39,743 nt of DNA. Source: Trichomonas tenax. Taxonomy: Eukaryota; Parabasalia; Trichomonadida; Trichomonadidae. Location: assembly GCA_023091735.1 (NCBI GenBank), contig JALKBU010000444.1:1-39743 (forward strand). Direction: 5' to 3'. The notes under the pieces are model-generated. The model made no database searches, had not been told where the DNA came from, and saw nothing but the letters and a program-made list of their open reading frames with translations. The position numbers were made by a program, and so were the translations under genes. This document shows, in pieces, positions 18,517-27,970 of the stretch. Each line of letters begins with the position of its first letter. The stretch's first letter is position 1.

Positions 18517-19410
18517 ATGAGTTCTATTGTGGCGTCGAAAGATTTCATCTGCAAGAACGTCATGCCCGGCTTCTACTGCGGCTACGGTGAGATGGACGTC
18601 CTTGGAATCTTGTTCTGGCTCACGGGCTTTATTTCGATTTTAATGCTCGTTTTTCACATCAAATCTTCGAAAAATAAATGCAAGATATTCGATCAGACGT
18701 TCCTTTTCTGGATTTTCATGATCCTTTGGCAGTTCTATCGCGGCACAGTACAGCTTTTCAAATTTGAATGGACTCTCGCAGCTTTCAAGATCGGATACAC
18801 ATCCGCCATCCACATCCTCCTCTTCATCCCGATGTGCTTGGTCATATTGATCCTTTTCGACCTCCTTTTCACATACAGAAATCCAGGAATGAACGCAATC
18901 ATCTTCTTCAGGTCACTCTTCATCCTCTTCCTCATCACATTCGTCGCGCTCGGTGTTACACTTTGCACAATCGATTTTGGAAATGAAGACGATCCAGATC
19001 TTTCGCTTTCTCTATGGTGTGCGTGCACAGATTTGGTTTTAGTCATCTTTTTCATCCTCCCCGCTCGCTCTCTTCTCGCTGCTGTCACGTATCCAATGGT
19101 TCAGCCAGATGACGCGGGCTGCGTCAACTTTTGCAGGGTCGGACTTGTTCTTTACACACTCATTTACTCCCTACGCCTTATTTACAACGCTACACACTTC
19201 TTCAAGATTAATCCACTTCAGGAGTGGGTTACACAGAAAGCTCGTCAGTCACACCACTCCCTGCCTGCTTCAGTCAGGGCGTTTTCGTGGTTCTTCATGT
19301 TCCTGTTCGATTATGTCCCTTCAGTGTTCGCAATCGTGTCTGTTTATCTTTTCAAGAAGCACGATATCATGTTCAACGAGAATCCATACTACACAAGACA
19401 AAGTGATTAA
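18517..19410 (+). CDS. Seven-helix membrane protein, TOM1/THH1-like
   Basis: A 297-residue protein with seven hydrophobic helices at about residues 28-47, 58-76, 92-117, 128-150, 163-187, 202-226 and 253-278. The N-terminus has three cysteines (DFICKNVMPGFYCGYG) and the C-terminus is a short tail. The last helix, with LFDYVPSVFAIVSVYLFKK, and the Y/F-R-G after helix 2 resemble the THH1/TOM1/TOM3 family of plant and protist membrane proteins, themselves distantly GPCR-like. That assignment is tentative; a lineage-specific seven-helix receptor is equally possible. There is no cleavable signal peptide. The gene is convergent with the 592-residue coiled-coil gene, 107 bp apart. Confidence 0.7.
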   Translation: MSSIVASKDFICKNVMPGFYCGYGEMDVLGILFWLTGFISILMLVFHIKSSKNKCKIFDQTFLFWIFMILWQFYRGTVQLFKFEWTLAAFKIGYTSAIHILLFIPMCLVILILFDLLFTYRNPGMNAIIFFRSLFILFLITFVALGVTLCTIDFGNEDDPDLSLSLWCACTDLVLVIFFILPARSLLAAVTYPMVQPDDAGCVNFCRVGLVLYTLIYSLRLIYNATHFFKINPLQEWVTQKARQSHHSLPASVRAFSWFFMFLFDYVPSVFAIVSVYLFKKHDIMFNENPYYTRQSD

Positions 19411-19517
19411 GTTTTGTGCGTTACTTTGTTAAATAATATTCTGTCATTTTAATTTTAAATAAAACAATCAATTTAGTAATCGATATTTTTTATACAAACA
19501 AACAATATAATATATTT

Positions 19518-21296
19518 TTAGCTGAGGATCTCTTTGAGTTTCTCTTGGAAACAGGCTTTTTCACGCGCAATTGTTCTCTTAACGATGTCTAATGTGTCTT
19601 GTCTCTCCGCCAATGTTTCGAGTGTCTGGGAGAAAACTAAGTTCAGGCCTGAGCTTTGCTGTAGCTCGATTTGAATCATCGAGATTTCTTTATCAACTGA
19701 TGCACACCTTTCGCAAAGTGATTTCCACTTCATGAATGTCGTTGGCTCGTTGTTGGTTGCAATTATTTTCTCGTATTCTGCGAGTTGAATGTTTAATTCA
19801 TTTTTCATTTGATTAAACTTGTTTTCTCGTATATCTATTGTGTCTTTGAGTTTTGTTGATTCCAAAACGAGTTTCTTGTATTCATCATCGAGATCTATCC
19901 TCATTTCATGCTTTGATTTCACAATTTCGTTTAATGAAATAATTTCTTGATTGATTTTTGAGATATTTTCTTCGTACTCTTGGCGTTTTCGCTTTTTGAC
20001 TTCGTGTGATGCTTTTGACTCTGCTTTTTCTTTATTTAATTCTGTCAACGAATTTTGCAAATTTTGAATTTCTTCGTTTATGTTTTCATTTTTCACTTGA
20101 AGCTCTATCAAATCGTTTTTAAGTCTTGAAATTGTTTCGTTTTGCACTGTTTCCGTTGATTCATAAACGGATTTCAACGTATCAAGTTTGGTTTGGAGAG
20201 AAAGAAGTGTTCTTGGATTATTCGCTTTGCAATCATCGAGTTTAATCTTGAGCTGCTCTTGTTCAACTTCTGCTTGCGTGATTAATTTTTCTAAATTTTG
20301 TTTCTCGCGTTCAAAATTAATTTCTTTCTCTTTAATTTCGTTTTTTAGTGCCTCTGTCTCATCATTTAAAGATTTAATCTCCTGATCTTGCTTATTCATG
20401 ATTTCTTGCGCGAAATTTTTCATTGCGGAAACTTTATTTTCGATTTGTTTTCTCTTTTCGATCTGTTGTGCTATGGAAGCTTCATTGAGCTTGCTTAGGA
20501 TCTCATTTCGTTGGTCTTCTAAATTAACTTTCTTAGAAAACAAATTAATTTGCTTTTCTTTGAAAGTATTGACTGTAGCGGCCATTGACGATGCTGTAAC
20601 TGATATTTCCTCATTATCCTTCTCGAGTTTCTCAATTTTAGCCTCTTTTTCAGTCGCTTTCGATAAGAAACTCGAAGTTTTTTGTTCTATCTCTGTTTTT
20701 TCGCTATTGAGTTCTTCGATCATTTCAGAAAGGTTTTCAATCGAGATATTCACTTTCTTTTCATCGCTAATCAACTCGTCGTAAGTGATTTTGGCTTGTT
20801 CGAATTCAATTTTGTATTCTTCAAGGAGATGTCTTGCTTTTGTGTGCTGCTGTGTAACAGAATTCAGAAGGTCATCTGCATGAGATGTGTCATCAATTTC
20901 ATTCTGTATTGTTTTCTCGTTTAATAATAATTTATCATAAATCGCTTGAAGTTTTTCTTGTCTTGTATCGAATTCTTCGAGCAAATATGCTCCAGCAGTC
21001 CCAATCTGGTCAATAACTTTCTGAAATTTCTCAACTTCTTTTTGATTATTTTCTAATTCTTGTTCTGCTGCTCTTATTTTAGAAATAAGTTCTTGCTTTC
21101 TCGATCTATCGCCTGTTCCGACATCTTTTTCTTCTTCGACTGTAATTTTCTCGTCATCTGATAATTCCGCAATAATTTCGTTCTTTTCAACAGCGACAGG
21201 CGCATTCATCGACGCCTCCATGTTTTCGAAATCGTTGTCGATTGTTTTCTCTAAGTTTGTTATAAAATTGGAGAACTTTCCCCATAAACTCGACAT
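19518..21296 (-). CDS. Coiled-coil protein, 592 aa
   Basis: I start the protein at ATG 21296 (MSSLWGKFSNFITNLEKTI). Upstream in-frame codons to 21365 read as AT-rich UTR, and a TTTGTCGTGTG promoter-like motif falls inside that stretch. The first 20 residues form an amphipathic helix with W, F and I on one face, a type of N-terminus that can bind membranes. An acidic linker follows (residues 25-75) and then nearly continuous coiled coil to about residue 585. No GRIP, GRAB or TATA-binding domain is visible at the C-terminus (REKACFQEKLKEILS). A golgin-like or basal-body/cytoskeleton role is possible but unsupported by any domain. Confidence 0.8.
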   Translation of the reverse strand: MSSLWGKFSNFITNLEKTIDNDFENMEASMNAPVAVEKNEIIAELSDDEKITVEEEKDVGTGDRSRKQELISKIRAAEQELENNQKEVEKFQKVIDQIGTAGAYLLEEFDTRQEKLQAIYDKLLLNEKTIQNEIDDTSHADDLLNSVTQQHTKARHLLEEYKIEFEQAKITYDELISDEKKVNISIENLSEMIEELNSEKTEIEQKTSSFLSKATEKEAKIEKLEKDNEEISVTASSMAATVNTFKEKQINLFSKKVNLEDQRNEILSKLNEASIAQQIEKRKQIENKVSAMKNFAQEIMNKQDQEIKSLNDETEALKNEIKEKEINFEREKQNLEKLITQAEVEQEQLKIKLDDCKANNPRTLLSLQTKLDTLKSVYESTETVQNETISRLKNDLIELQVKNENINEEIQNLQNSLTELNKEKAESKASHEVKKRKRQEYEENISKINQEIISLNEIVKSKHEMRIDLDDEYKKLVLESTKLKDTIDIRENKFNQMKNELNIQLAEYEKIIATNNEPTTFMKWKSLCERCASVDKEISMIQIELQQSSGLNLVFSQTLETLAERQDTLDIVKRTIAREKACFQEKLKEILS

Positions 21297-22339
21297 TCGA
21301 TATTCCCCCTCTTTATTATATTGAAAAAATGCATTATAGATGTAACATAGTCCATTCATACACACGACAAATATCTCTCATTTGGCAAGCACAAACTTGG
21401 GTTTCTATTTAATCTCCACTATAAGCAAAATAAAATGATAAACAGCATCTGAAGGCTGCACCTAACCAATTTTCCTGAAAACAATACAGAGGATTTCACT
21501 ACATTATGAAGGTATATAATGAACAACAACCTCCAGGAAATCTCAAGAAATGACCGAGAAAATCAAACCTCTTGTTTTTAGGCGTCAGATTTTTTCTGAA
21601 GTTTACTTATCGGTTACAGTGTTCCCTTATTGAGCGACTTTAATGAAAAGTGACGGCTGTGGAAAATGATTTTAAAAATCATTATGAATGCATATAATTT
21701 AAAAAAAAACTCAATAGCTATACATGCAGCAAAATATCTTCCAAAGTTGCATCCCTACGCCATGTGGTTCATCTGCACCATGGCTCATGAGCGAGCGCCA
21801 ATGTCGGCTCGATGTCATTTTTTGTAATGTAAATATGTTTCTTATCATGATAAAACTTTTATCTCAATTTTGTTCGATAAATAATTAATACGATTGGCGT
21901 CATGTCAAATTGAATATAATTTTCTCTAGGCGCACCATCAGTGGGGCTCACAATATAACCTATCACAACTCAATTGCTAACAACATTGCATGTTTATTCA
22001 TAGTTCTGATTCAAAAGTATTCTTGTATTTCAAGTTTTTCAATCCCAAAAATTACACAATTATATGATATGTACTTAATTTTTGTATGAAATGATTTGCT
22101 TGATATCGAATATGTACTGGGTTCATTCGTGTACATCTTAAAATAGATAAATAATTACAATGCCATTTTGAGGCAGACGGTTTGTTACTTTTTTGCAGAT
22201 CAAACATGTTTTCAACAGTATACGTATGCTAAATATTTTGTTTAATCATATCGAACACTTAGTTGACTTCCCGGTGAAGCTTTTCGATTTGAAATATTGA
22301 ATTATTTCTTGATGGTTATATCGAACTGCTATTGAGAAT
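21297..22339. other. Gene-free repeat-poor stretch upstream of the 592-aa gene
   Basis: No gene recognised. A 27-codon frame from 21551 is too short to support. A less AT-rich patch at 21735-21830 shows no tRNA, rRNA or protein match I can name. The part nearest 21297 is the upstream region of the minus-strand gene. Confidence 0.35.
21357..21373 (-). promoter_or_regulatory. TTTGTCGTGTG motif upstream of the 592-aa coiled-coil gene
   Basis: Read on the minus strand this is ATATTTGTCGTGTGTAT, 61-77 bp ahead of the ATG at 21296. It matches the TTTGTC(R)YGT word found before SMC2, CWC22 and the divergent pair at 8.7 kb. Confidence 0.35.
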
Positions 22340-22512
22340 GGTGTTATATATAATTATGATGATAAAATGTGAATGATTGATGTAATATCATAAAGATGAT
22401 GAAATGTGAATTATTTATTGTATATACAATGTGATGATAAAATACCAATGACTGAACCAATATAATAATGACGATAAAATGTGAATGAACGATTAATTCA
22501 TCATCCATTCAA
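22340..22512 (-). repeat. 37-bp minisatellite, minus-strand array
   Basis: Four to five diverged units, at 22364-22400, 22401-22438, 22439-22475 and 22476 onward, plus a partial unit before 22364. Each reads AAAATGTGAATGATTGAT... on the plus strand, the reverse complement of the array at 28833-29320. A single further unit lies at 22694-22730. Confidence 0.7.
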
Positions 22513-22693
22513 AATCGAAAATCAATTTCATTGCATTTTTCTCCAAATTTCAATAGAAAAAAAAAATATTGGTATAGTAAAAATCATAGTTTAAATTACG
22601 GGTGCAATAATATTAGCAGCTTCTTGAGTTGTTTTTCACAAATATCTCATAAAACAAACACTCTTCCAACGACCCATTAATTTTATAGATGAT

Positions 22694-22730
22694 AAAATGT
22701 GAATTATTGATTTGATATAATAATGAGATT
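22694..22730 (-). repeat. Single 37-bp minisatellite unit beside the DUF3447 copy
   Basis: One unit starting AAAATGTGAATTATTGAT. It lies 40 bp beyond the end of the inverted DUF3447 copy, matching the 40-bp spacing between the intact copy's end (28792) and its first unit (28833). Confidence 0.6.
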
Positions 22731-22770
22731 CAAAAAAGATTGAATTACCTGAGTTATCGTTGAGCAAACT

Positions 22771-23070
22771 TTAATTCTAAATCAATTACATTAACATTTC
22801 TAGTAAGAAATAAAAATGCTTCGAAATTTAAGTAGTAAAACACTTTCCCGCATTCATTCTTACGATTGATCCTTTTTGTTCAAGCAGACAATTGAAAACG
22901 TCATTATGGTGATATGTAATTGCTGTATCTAAATCTTCATCAGATATAGTATGACCATCATTAAATAATGACACAATAATGTTTTTGTTACCTCCTTCAA
23001 CTGCATGAACAAATGTATGTTCAGTAATTTTGCTTCCCAACAATTTGTGATATCCGCGATACTGAAACAT
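22771..23070 (-). pseudogene. Inverted partial copy of the DUF3447 gene end
   Basis: Positions 22771-23053 are the reverse complement of 28510-28792, with three substitutions seen in 283 bp, including 57 bp past the stop codon. The copy encodes the last roughly 75 residues of the DUF3447 protein (YHKLLGSKITEHTFVHAVEG onward), with stop at 22828. An ATG at 23068-23070 gives an 80-codon frame beginning MFQYRGYHKLL, but the first residues come from unrelated sequence. It lacks the N-terminal two thirds, so it is best read as a recent truncated duplication rather than a gene. Confidence 0.75.
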
Positions 23071-25149
23071 TTGGTATGATAAAAAGCGTGATTAACAAAC
23101 AATAATTTTAAAACAAAATATTAAGGCTCCACTCCCACAGCTTATTTTCATTGATATATAATGATATCCTGATATATAGTATATTTTATGAGTTAAGAGG
23201 CTGATAAGGCCAATAAATAAAGATGATCAAATTTTATATTTTCCGTTATACTACATAATTTGGGAATTTGTTTCATATTATCACTATAGACATCCAACAC
23301 ATGAGCAAAATTATGTTATGAAATAAAAATATCATTTATTCAATTTGATCTGATATTGATCTTGCGAGGTGTTGTTTAAGAGTCATGCTAGAGTATTCCA
23401 TTTGTATCTATGGATATCATTCATTGCTGGATTCCTCCATTATTCTTTCATATGTTCGAATTCAAATTATTTTTATTATTAATGTGCATGGCGAGATTAA
23501 TAAACTACATTTCTTCGAATGCATCATGTACTATCTCTATTTTCATTTTAATATAATCTTCAGCTCATGATTTTCATTTTCTTGCTCATATTTTGTCGTA
23601 TGTATGAATTTATAAAATAAAACGTATAGATTCAAAAACTAATAGAGCCGGTTCGGAAATATGCATTGAATATTACTTGTAGAAACAAGTCAATGGCTTT
23701 TGACATTGAACTTTAGTAACAATGTCACTTTTTTCGAAATCATGAAAAATGCAGTTTAAATCGTTTTATAACTTGCTATAAATTTTTTTCCGAGCAAAAC
23801 CATTAGCATAGGAGCAATCTATAGAATTTTCTCGAGAATGTGACAGAAGTGGACTGAGGATAAAAAAATTATGGAAGGCTGGGATGCTCACTTTTATAGC
23901 ACCATCTTTCCAAAATTGAATATATTCCATCAAGAAATCTGGATAGAATCTAAACGAGCAAGTTGTAGTACATTATGAGCTAGTATTACCACTACTGGGA
24001 TTTTTGTACCTTCTTCTTATATATTGAGATAACTTTAGTTGAATTTTCGCCTTTCACGGTGGTATAACTGATTTTATATCTTGTTATAAAAATTTTTCTG
24101 GAATATGTGAACCATATAGGGTGATTCTGTACCTGTCTGTGCAGAGTGTGACAGAAGTGAACTGAGGATAATTTTTTTTGCCGTTGTGAATTTTTCAAAC
24201 ATTGATCTCGTAACTAAATTTTGTTATTTTATTTATAACACAATATTTTTATCTAATAAATATAAAGGAAATCATGGTAGTTCTTCACCATATTAGTAAC
24301 AAGAAATTATATTCAATATTGAACGAGATATTAATTTTTCAAAATTGAACATTCTGCTTCTTATAACTTAATCTTCACAAAGCAGTGTCCAATAATATTA
24401 ATATATATTATATATGCCCTATATACTATAATGTGACAGAGAGCAAATTGCAAGTTAATGATATTTTCTCGGTAAAAATGAAAATTGTGAAAAACATCAA
24501 TTTTAAGTTCTCACTATCCAGGTGCTCGCTGGATGTGCATACAACAGTGGTATAAAGTATAGTTGGTATGTATACATATAGATATACTTTAAAGTCTTTT
24601 GATTGGACTTTTAGAGTAGAAGAGTAAAGCTTAAAATTTGAGTACTTGGAACTGGAGGTTTAAAATGCAAGAAATCCCCAGTCATCCCTATTATTAGATC
24701 CTGTAATTTATAATAAACATCACACATGAATAGTTCTTCAATGCTCTGCAGATTCAGTTTTAACTTTATCCCTTATAAATTTGCTGAAAAAATCAAAACA
24801 AACTCTTAAGATTTTATCAATCTATATCTAAGAATTGGTGAGTTAAAAACTTTCATCTTCAACATATATTCATTCCCGTATGGAGGGTAGTTAATGGTAT
24901 GAATTAGGAGCTCCAAATTCTAGTATTTATTATTGCATGTACCTATTAATTCTGTCTGAACTGGATTGAATTTTCAGTTTCCAGAAATGCTAGTATAAGT
25001 GGTGTACTTGTTTATACGAAGAACAATGAGATTTTAAATAAAATTCAAAAAATATTTATCTTTCTGTGGATAGTTATATTGCGAAAAGTGAAACTATTAT
25101 GACCTACATTATCACCCTTATCTTAACTCGCAAAAAGCGAAAATAGAAA
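23071..25149. other. Gene-free stretch with a diverged direct repeat
   Basis: About 2 kb without a supportable gene; short AT-driven frames (for example 23385-23570 and 23992-24198) show no domain. Two roughly 100-bp related segments occur at 23764-23863 and 24072-24171. Both end in the same 25-bp word (TGTGACAGAAGTGRACTGAG followed by GATAA) with one mismatch. The last 70 bp before Sam50 contain GCGAAAAGTGAAAC and GCAAAAAGCGAAAA. Confidence 0.45.
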
Positions 25150-26385
25150 ATGGGTGCACGCCCTTCTATAGTGCAAGTTTCGAGTCACTGTTCTTGGGTG
25201 TCACCGTCGCTGATTGAGAGCGAAGTAGAGAACATCATCGGCTTCAACGCGACGCCTGAAGTTGAGTCTGAGCTGCTGGAAAATCTTCGAAAGCGCGTCT
25301 CGAAGGTTGTTGGCGTCGCAGGGTGCACAGTTGAGTACCAACCGCGCGGTTGGTTCCGTCCGCGCAAAGTAAACATCGCTCTTTTGCCTGTGGAGGGAGG
25401 ACCTGAAATAACGGGTTCAGGCGCCGCAAAGAGACAATTAGGATTTGGTGGAAAGCTCAGATTCGTCGGTCCTCCGAGTACCACTGAGTTTGGAGTCTCT
25501 TACTTGCCTGGTTACGGATTTGTCTCATCAGCACGTGTTAAACTTCCTCTAACGAGCATGATGAACCTAAAACAGAAGAACCCAGTCCCATTCGTGCACT
25601 TGAAGGGAGAAATTTACACATACACGTTTAACAAATATCCTTACAAAACATTCGAATTGAAAGCTAAATACATTCCGTACGAGAAGTCCCTCAATACTAG
25701 CGTCTATTACATGAACAGGCAGATGATCACGCTAACAGAAAAGCTGAATGAAGAAAAATATCTTTCCTCTTTCTTTAATTACCATTCGTTCGGACTCAAG
25801 ACTTCACACAAGCTGATGTTTAACAATCTCGACTTCTATGGCCCAGATCAAAACTTGATGTTCAAAGTTCATAATTATGCCAAGTTTTTCATCGTAACAG
25901 ACAACACAACAACAATTCCAGCGCTTCAGTACAGAGTCAACATGCAGGGATTCTTGCCACCAAACATTTTCTGCAAGGCTGAGGCCGGATCTTTGATCGC
26001 AACATCAACGCTTCCTTATCCAGAGAGATACCACCTCGGCGGACGCCCGATACTTCGTGGTGTCAGCGCGCAAAAGTTCTCTCCTAAGTTTAGCAGAACA
26101 TACACAGGAATCGAACATTATATCGCTGCGACGCAAGAATTCAGATTCCCTGTCTCAGACATGATCAACATGTACTTATTTAACAGCAACGCAGTTGGCG
26201 TGAACCTCCACAGGACGCATCAGGCTGAGAAACTTCCAGCATTCGTCAAATACGGCGGAATCGGAATCGGTTTCGTTGTTTCGACGGGATTAACGGATAT
26301 CGAAGTTAACTTCAGTGTTCCATATACAGCATCTCCAAACTTACCTATATGTCACTTCTGCACATTGATTGCAAAGAAGGAATAA
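25150..26385 (+). CDS. SAM50: Sam50/Tob55, outer-membrane beta-barrel assembly protein
   Basis: A 411-residue Omp85-family protein. Residues about 15-95 form one POTRA-like domain. From about 98 the chain alternates in beta-barrel fashion to the C-terminus. The Omp85 loop-6 signature appears as YHLGGRPILRGV near residues 297-308, with the conserved R-G. The final strands (GGIGIGFVVSTGLTDIEVNFSVPY) have the closing motif of Sam50. There is no N-terminal presequence, as expected for an outer-membrane protein. In trichomonads this protein would sit in the hydrogenosome outer membrane and insert beta-barrel proteins there (family knowledge). Its 3' end is 17 bp from the stop of the convergent Polo-like kinase gene. 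Confidence 0.87.
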   Translation: MGARPSIVQVSSHCSWVSPSLIESEVENIIGFNATPEVESELLENLRKRVSKVVGVAGCTVEYQPRGWFRPRKVNIALLPVEGGPEITGSGAAKRQLGFGGKLRFVGPPSTTEFGVSYLPGYGFVSSARVKLPLTSMMNLKQKNPVPFVHLKGEIYTYTFNKYPYKTFELKAKYIPYEKSLNTSVYYMNRQMITLTEKLNEEKYLSSFFNYHSFGLKTSHKLMFNNLDFYGPDQNLMFKVHNYAKFFIVTDNTTTIPALQYRVNMQGFLPPNIFCKAEAGSLIATSTLPYPERYHLGGRPILRGVSAQKFSPKFSRTYTGIEHYIAATQEFRFPVSDMINMYLFNSNAVGVNLHRTHQAEKLPAFVKYGGIGIGFVVSTGLTDIEVNFSVPYTASPNLPICHFCTLIAKKE

Positions 26386-26402
26386 AACTATGCATATATA
26401 TA

Positions 26403-27830
26403 TTATTTAAACATTTGATTGAGGATTTGTTTGATCGTGGAATATATTTCTTTCTGCTCCGGGTTTCTTTCGATGCTATCTGTTGAAATGTATGTTCCTT
26501 CACCAGACAAACTCGGCAGTAACAAAAATAGTTTGTTTGCGAAGTCCACGAAAACAACTTTTCCGCTGCCGAAATGCGTTTCTACAACTCTATTGTCCAA
26601 TCTAAACAATGTGCATTCTGTTTCTTTCGTCCAATATTTCACGTTGGGTAATAATTTCTTTGGATTGAGCTTTTCTCGTGTTGGAATTTCGCATTTGGCC
26701 TTCATCTCTTTAGTTGCTTTGAGAAGGAATGAGATCTGTGGTTGCTTCTTATCTGCAGCATGCATTGGAACGATAACAGGCCTCGTTTCATCATACGAAG
26801 CCCAAATTTGCATGAATTCTTCATTTACATCCATAGCAATGCGAGTTCCGTCTGTGAAACACGTTCCTGACGTTCCATCGAGCATTATATATGCTAAGTT
26901 TCCTTTCTTGTCAATAATATATGACTGTATCGCGTACGATGGCGCTTTGTCTGTTTTGACGTTTTTTGGTTCTTTTGGAATCTGTTTATCTGCGAGTTGA
27001 AGGAATGGGTGCTTCAGGAGCTCCCTTATATTCGGCCGCAAGCTTGGTTTCACTTGAAGAGCACTCTCTATGAAGTCTTTTGCAACGAAAGAAAGTTGCA
27101 AATTTGGTGGGAATCTAAATGCACCTGAAACAATCAATTTAGACATATCTTTCATATTACTTGCTTCAAAGGGCGGATGGCCCGTCAGTAGTTCGAACGT
27201 GCAGATGCCTATTGCCCAGATATCGACTTGGTATCCGTATTTCTGCAAACCAATCACTTCTGGGCCCATATACATTGGAGTTCCGGCGAAGACGAAATCT
27301 TTCTTCTTGTTGTCTTTTATGATTTCTGAGATGCCGAAATCGATTATTTTGACGTCTCCGTCGTCAGCAATCATAAAATTATCTAATTTTAGATCTCGAT
27401 GAATTATATGATTTTCGTGACAGTATTTCACGCCTTGGCACACTGATTTGATGATTTTTGCAGCTTCTGCTTCAGTTAATGCGCCTTTTCTGTATAAGTA
27501 GTTTTTAACCGATCCTTTCACAAACAGCTCCATGAGGATGTATGTGTTGTTCTCATCTTTGAAGTGATCGAACGATTTTACGATGTTTTTGTGATCCATC
27601 TTTAATTGAATTTCAATTTCAGCGAAATGTTTAGCTTTAAAGTTCTCATTTTGGAGAGCTTCTTGAGGAACTACCTTCAACGCGAAGTCTTTATTATCGG
27701 ATTGCCTTCGAACATGAAAAACTGAAGCAAATCCACCTTGACCAAGCTCAGAAACGAAGTCATAAACGTCCACTTCGCTATTTGAACGAACTCTCTGAAG
27801 ATGCAGTGGAAGATTTAAATCCCTTTGCAT
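26403..27830 (-). CDS. Polo-like kinase
   Basis: A 475-residue protein. The kinase domain spans residues 23-276: glycine loop LGQGGFASV (29-37), Lys52 (FALKV), catalytic Asp146 (HRDLKLDN), DFG 164-166, activation segment GTPMYMGPEV (183-192) and D-I-W-A-I-G. Downstream, two polo-box-like blocks are visible: about 300-360 (KGNLAYIMLDGTSGTCFTDG) and about 396-470, which opens WTKETECTLFRLDNRVV. This kinase-plus-two-polo-box layout identifies a PLK, a regulator of centrosome/basal-body and mitotic events. The second box lacks an obvious His of the His-Lys phosphopeptide pincer of human PLK1 (inference from a by-eye alignment), so substrate docking may differ. The ATG at 27830 is 140 bp from the divergent DUF3447 gene. 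Confidence 0.88.
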   Translation of the reverse strand: MQRDLNLPLHLQRVRSNSEVDVYDFVSELGQGGFASVFHVRRQSDNKDFALKVVPQEALQNENFKAKHFAEIEIQLKMDHKNIVKSFDHFKDENNTYILMELFVKGSVKNYLYRKGALTEAEAAKIIKSVCQGVKYCHENHIIHRDLKLDNFMIADDGDVKIIDFGISEIIKDNKKKDFVFAGTPMYMGPEVIGLQKYGYQVDIWAIGICTFELLTGHPPFEASNMKDMSKLIVSGAFRFPPNLQLSFVAKDFIESALQVKPSLRPNIRELLKHPFLQLADKQIPKEPKNVKTDKAPSYAIQSYIIDKKGNLAYIMLDGTSGTCFTDGTRIAMDVNEEFMQIWASYDETRPVIVPMHAADKKQPQISFLLKATKEMKAKCEIPTREKLNPKKLLPNVKYWTKETECTLFRLDNRVVETHFGSGKVVFVDFANKLFLLLPSLSGEGTYISTDSIERNPEQKEIYSTIKQILNQMFK

Positions 27831-27970
27831 CGATTTCGAAAAGTTGTTACAAATTTTTCCCGATCCCCCAATAATAAAAAATCAAGCCCCTATATTTTTT
27901 AAAAAAAATCATCTATTATTTAAATTAATCCATTGTCACTAACCAAGATACCTCTAAAATTTTTTTATTA
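27831..27970. promoter_or_regulatory. Divergent 140-bp spacer
   Basis: Separates the Polo-like kinase (-) from the DUF3447 gene (+). It contains a TCACTAA (about 27935-27941) some 30 bp before the DUF3447 ATG, resembling a trichomonad initiator, and an A-rich run. There is no TTTGTC(R)YGT motif. Confidence 0.3.

Noticed and set aside
24515..24560. Similarity to the right edge of the window (TATCCAG...GTGGTATAA)
   Set aside because: The shared words are short and interrupted, not enough to claim a repeat.
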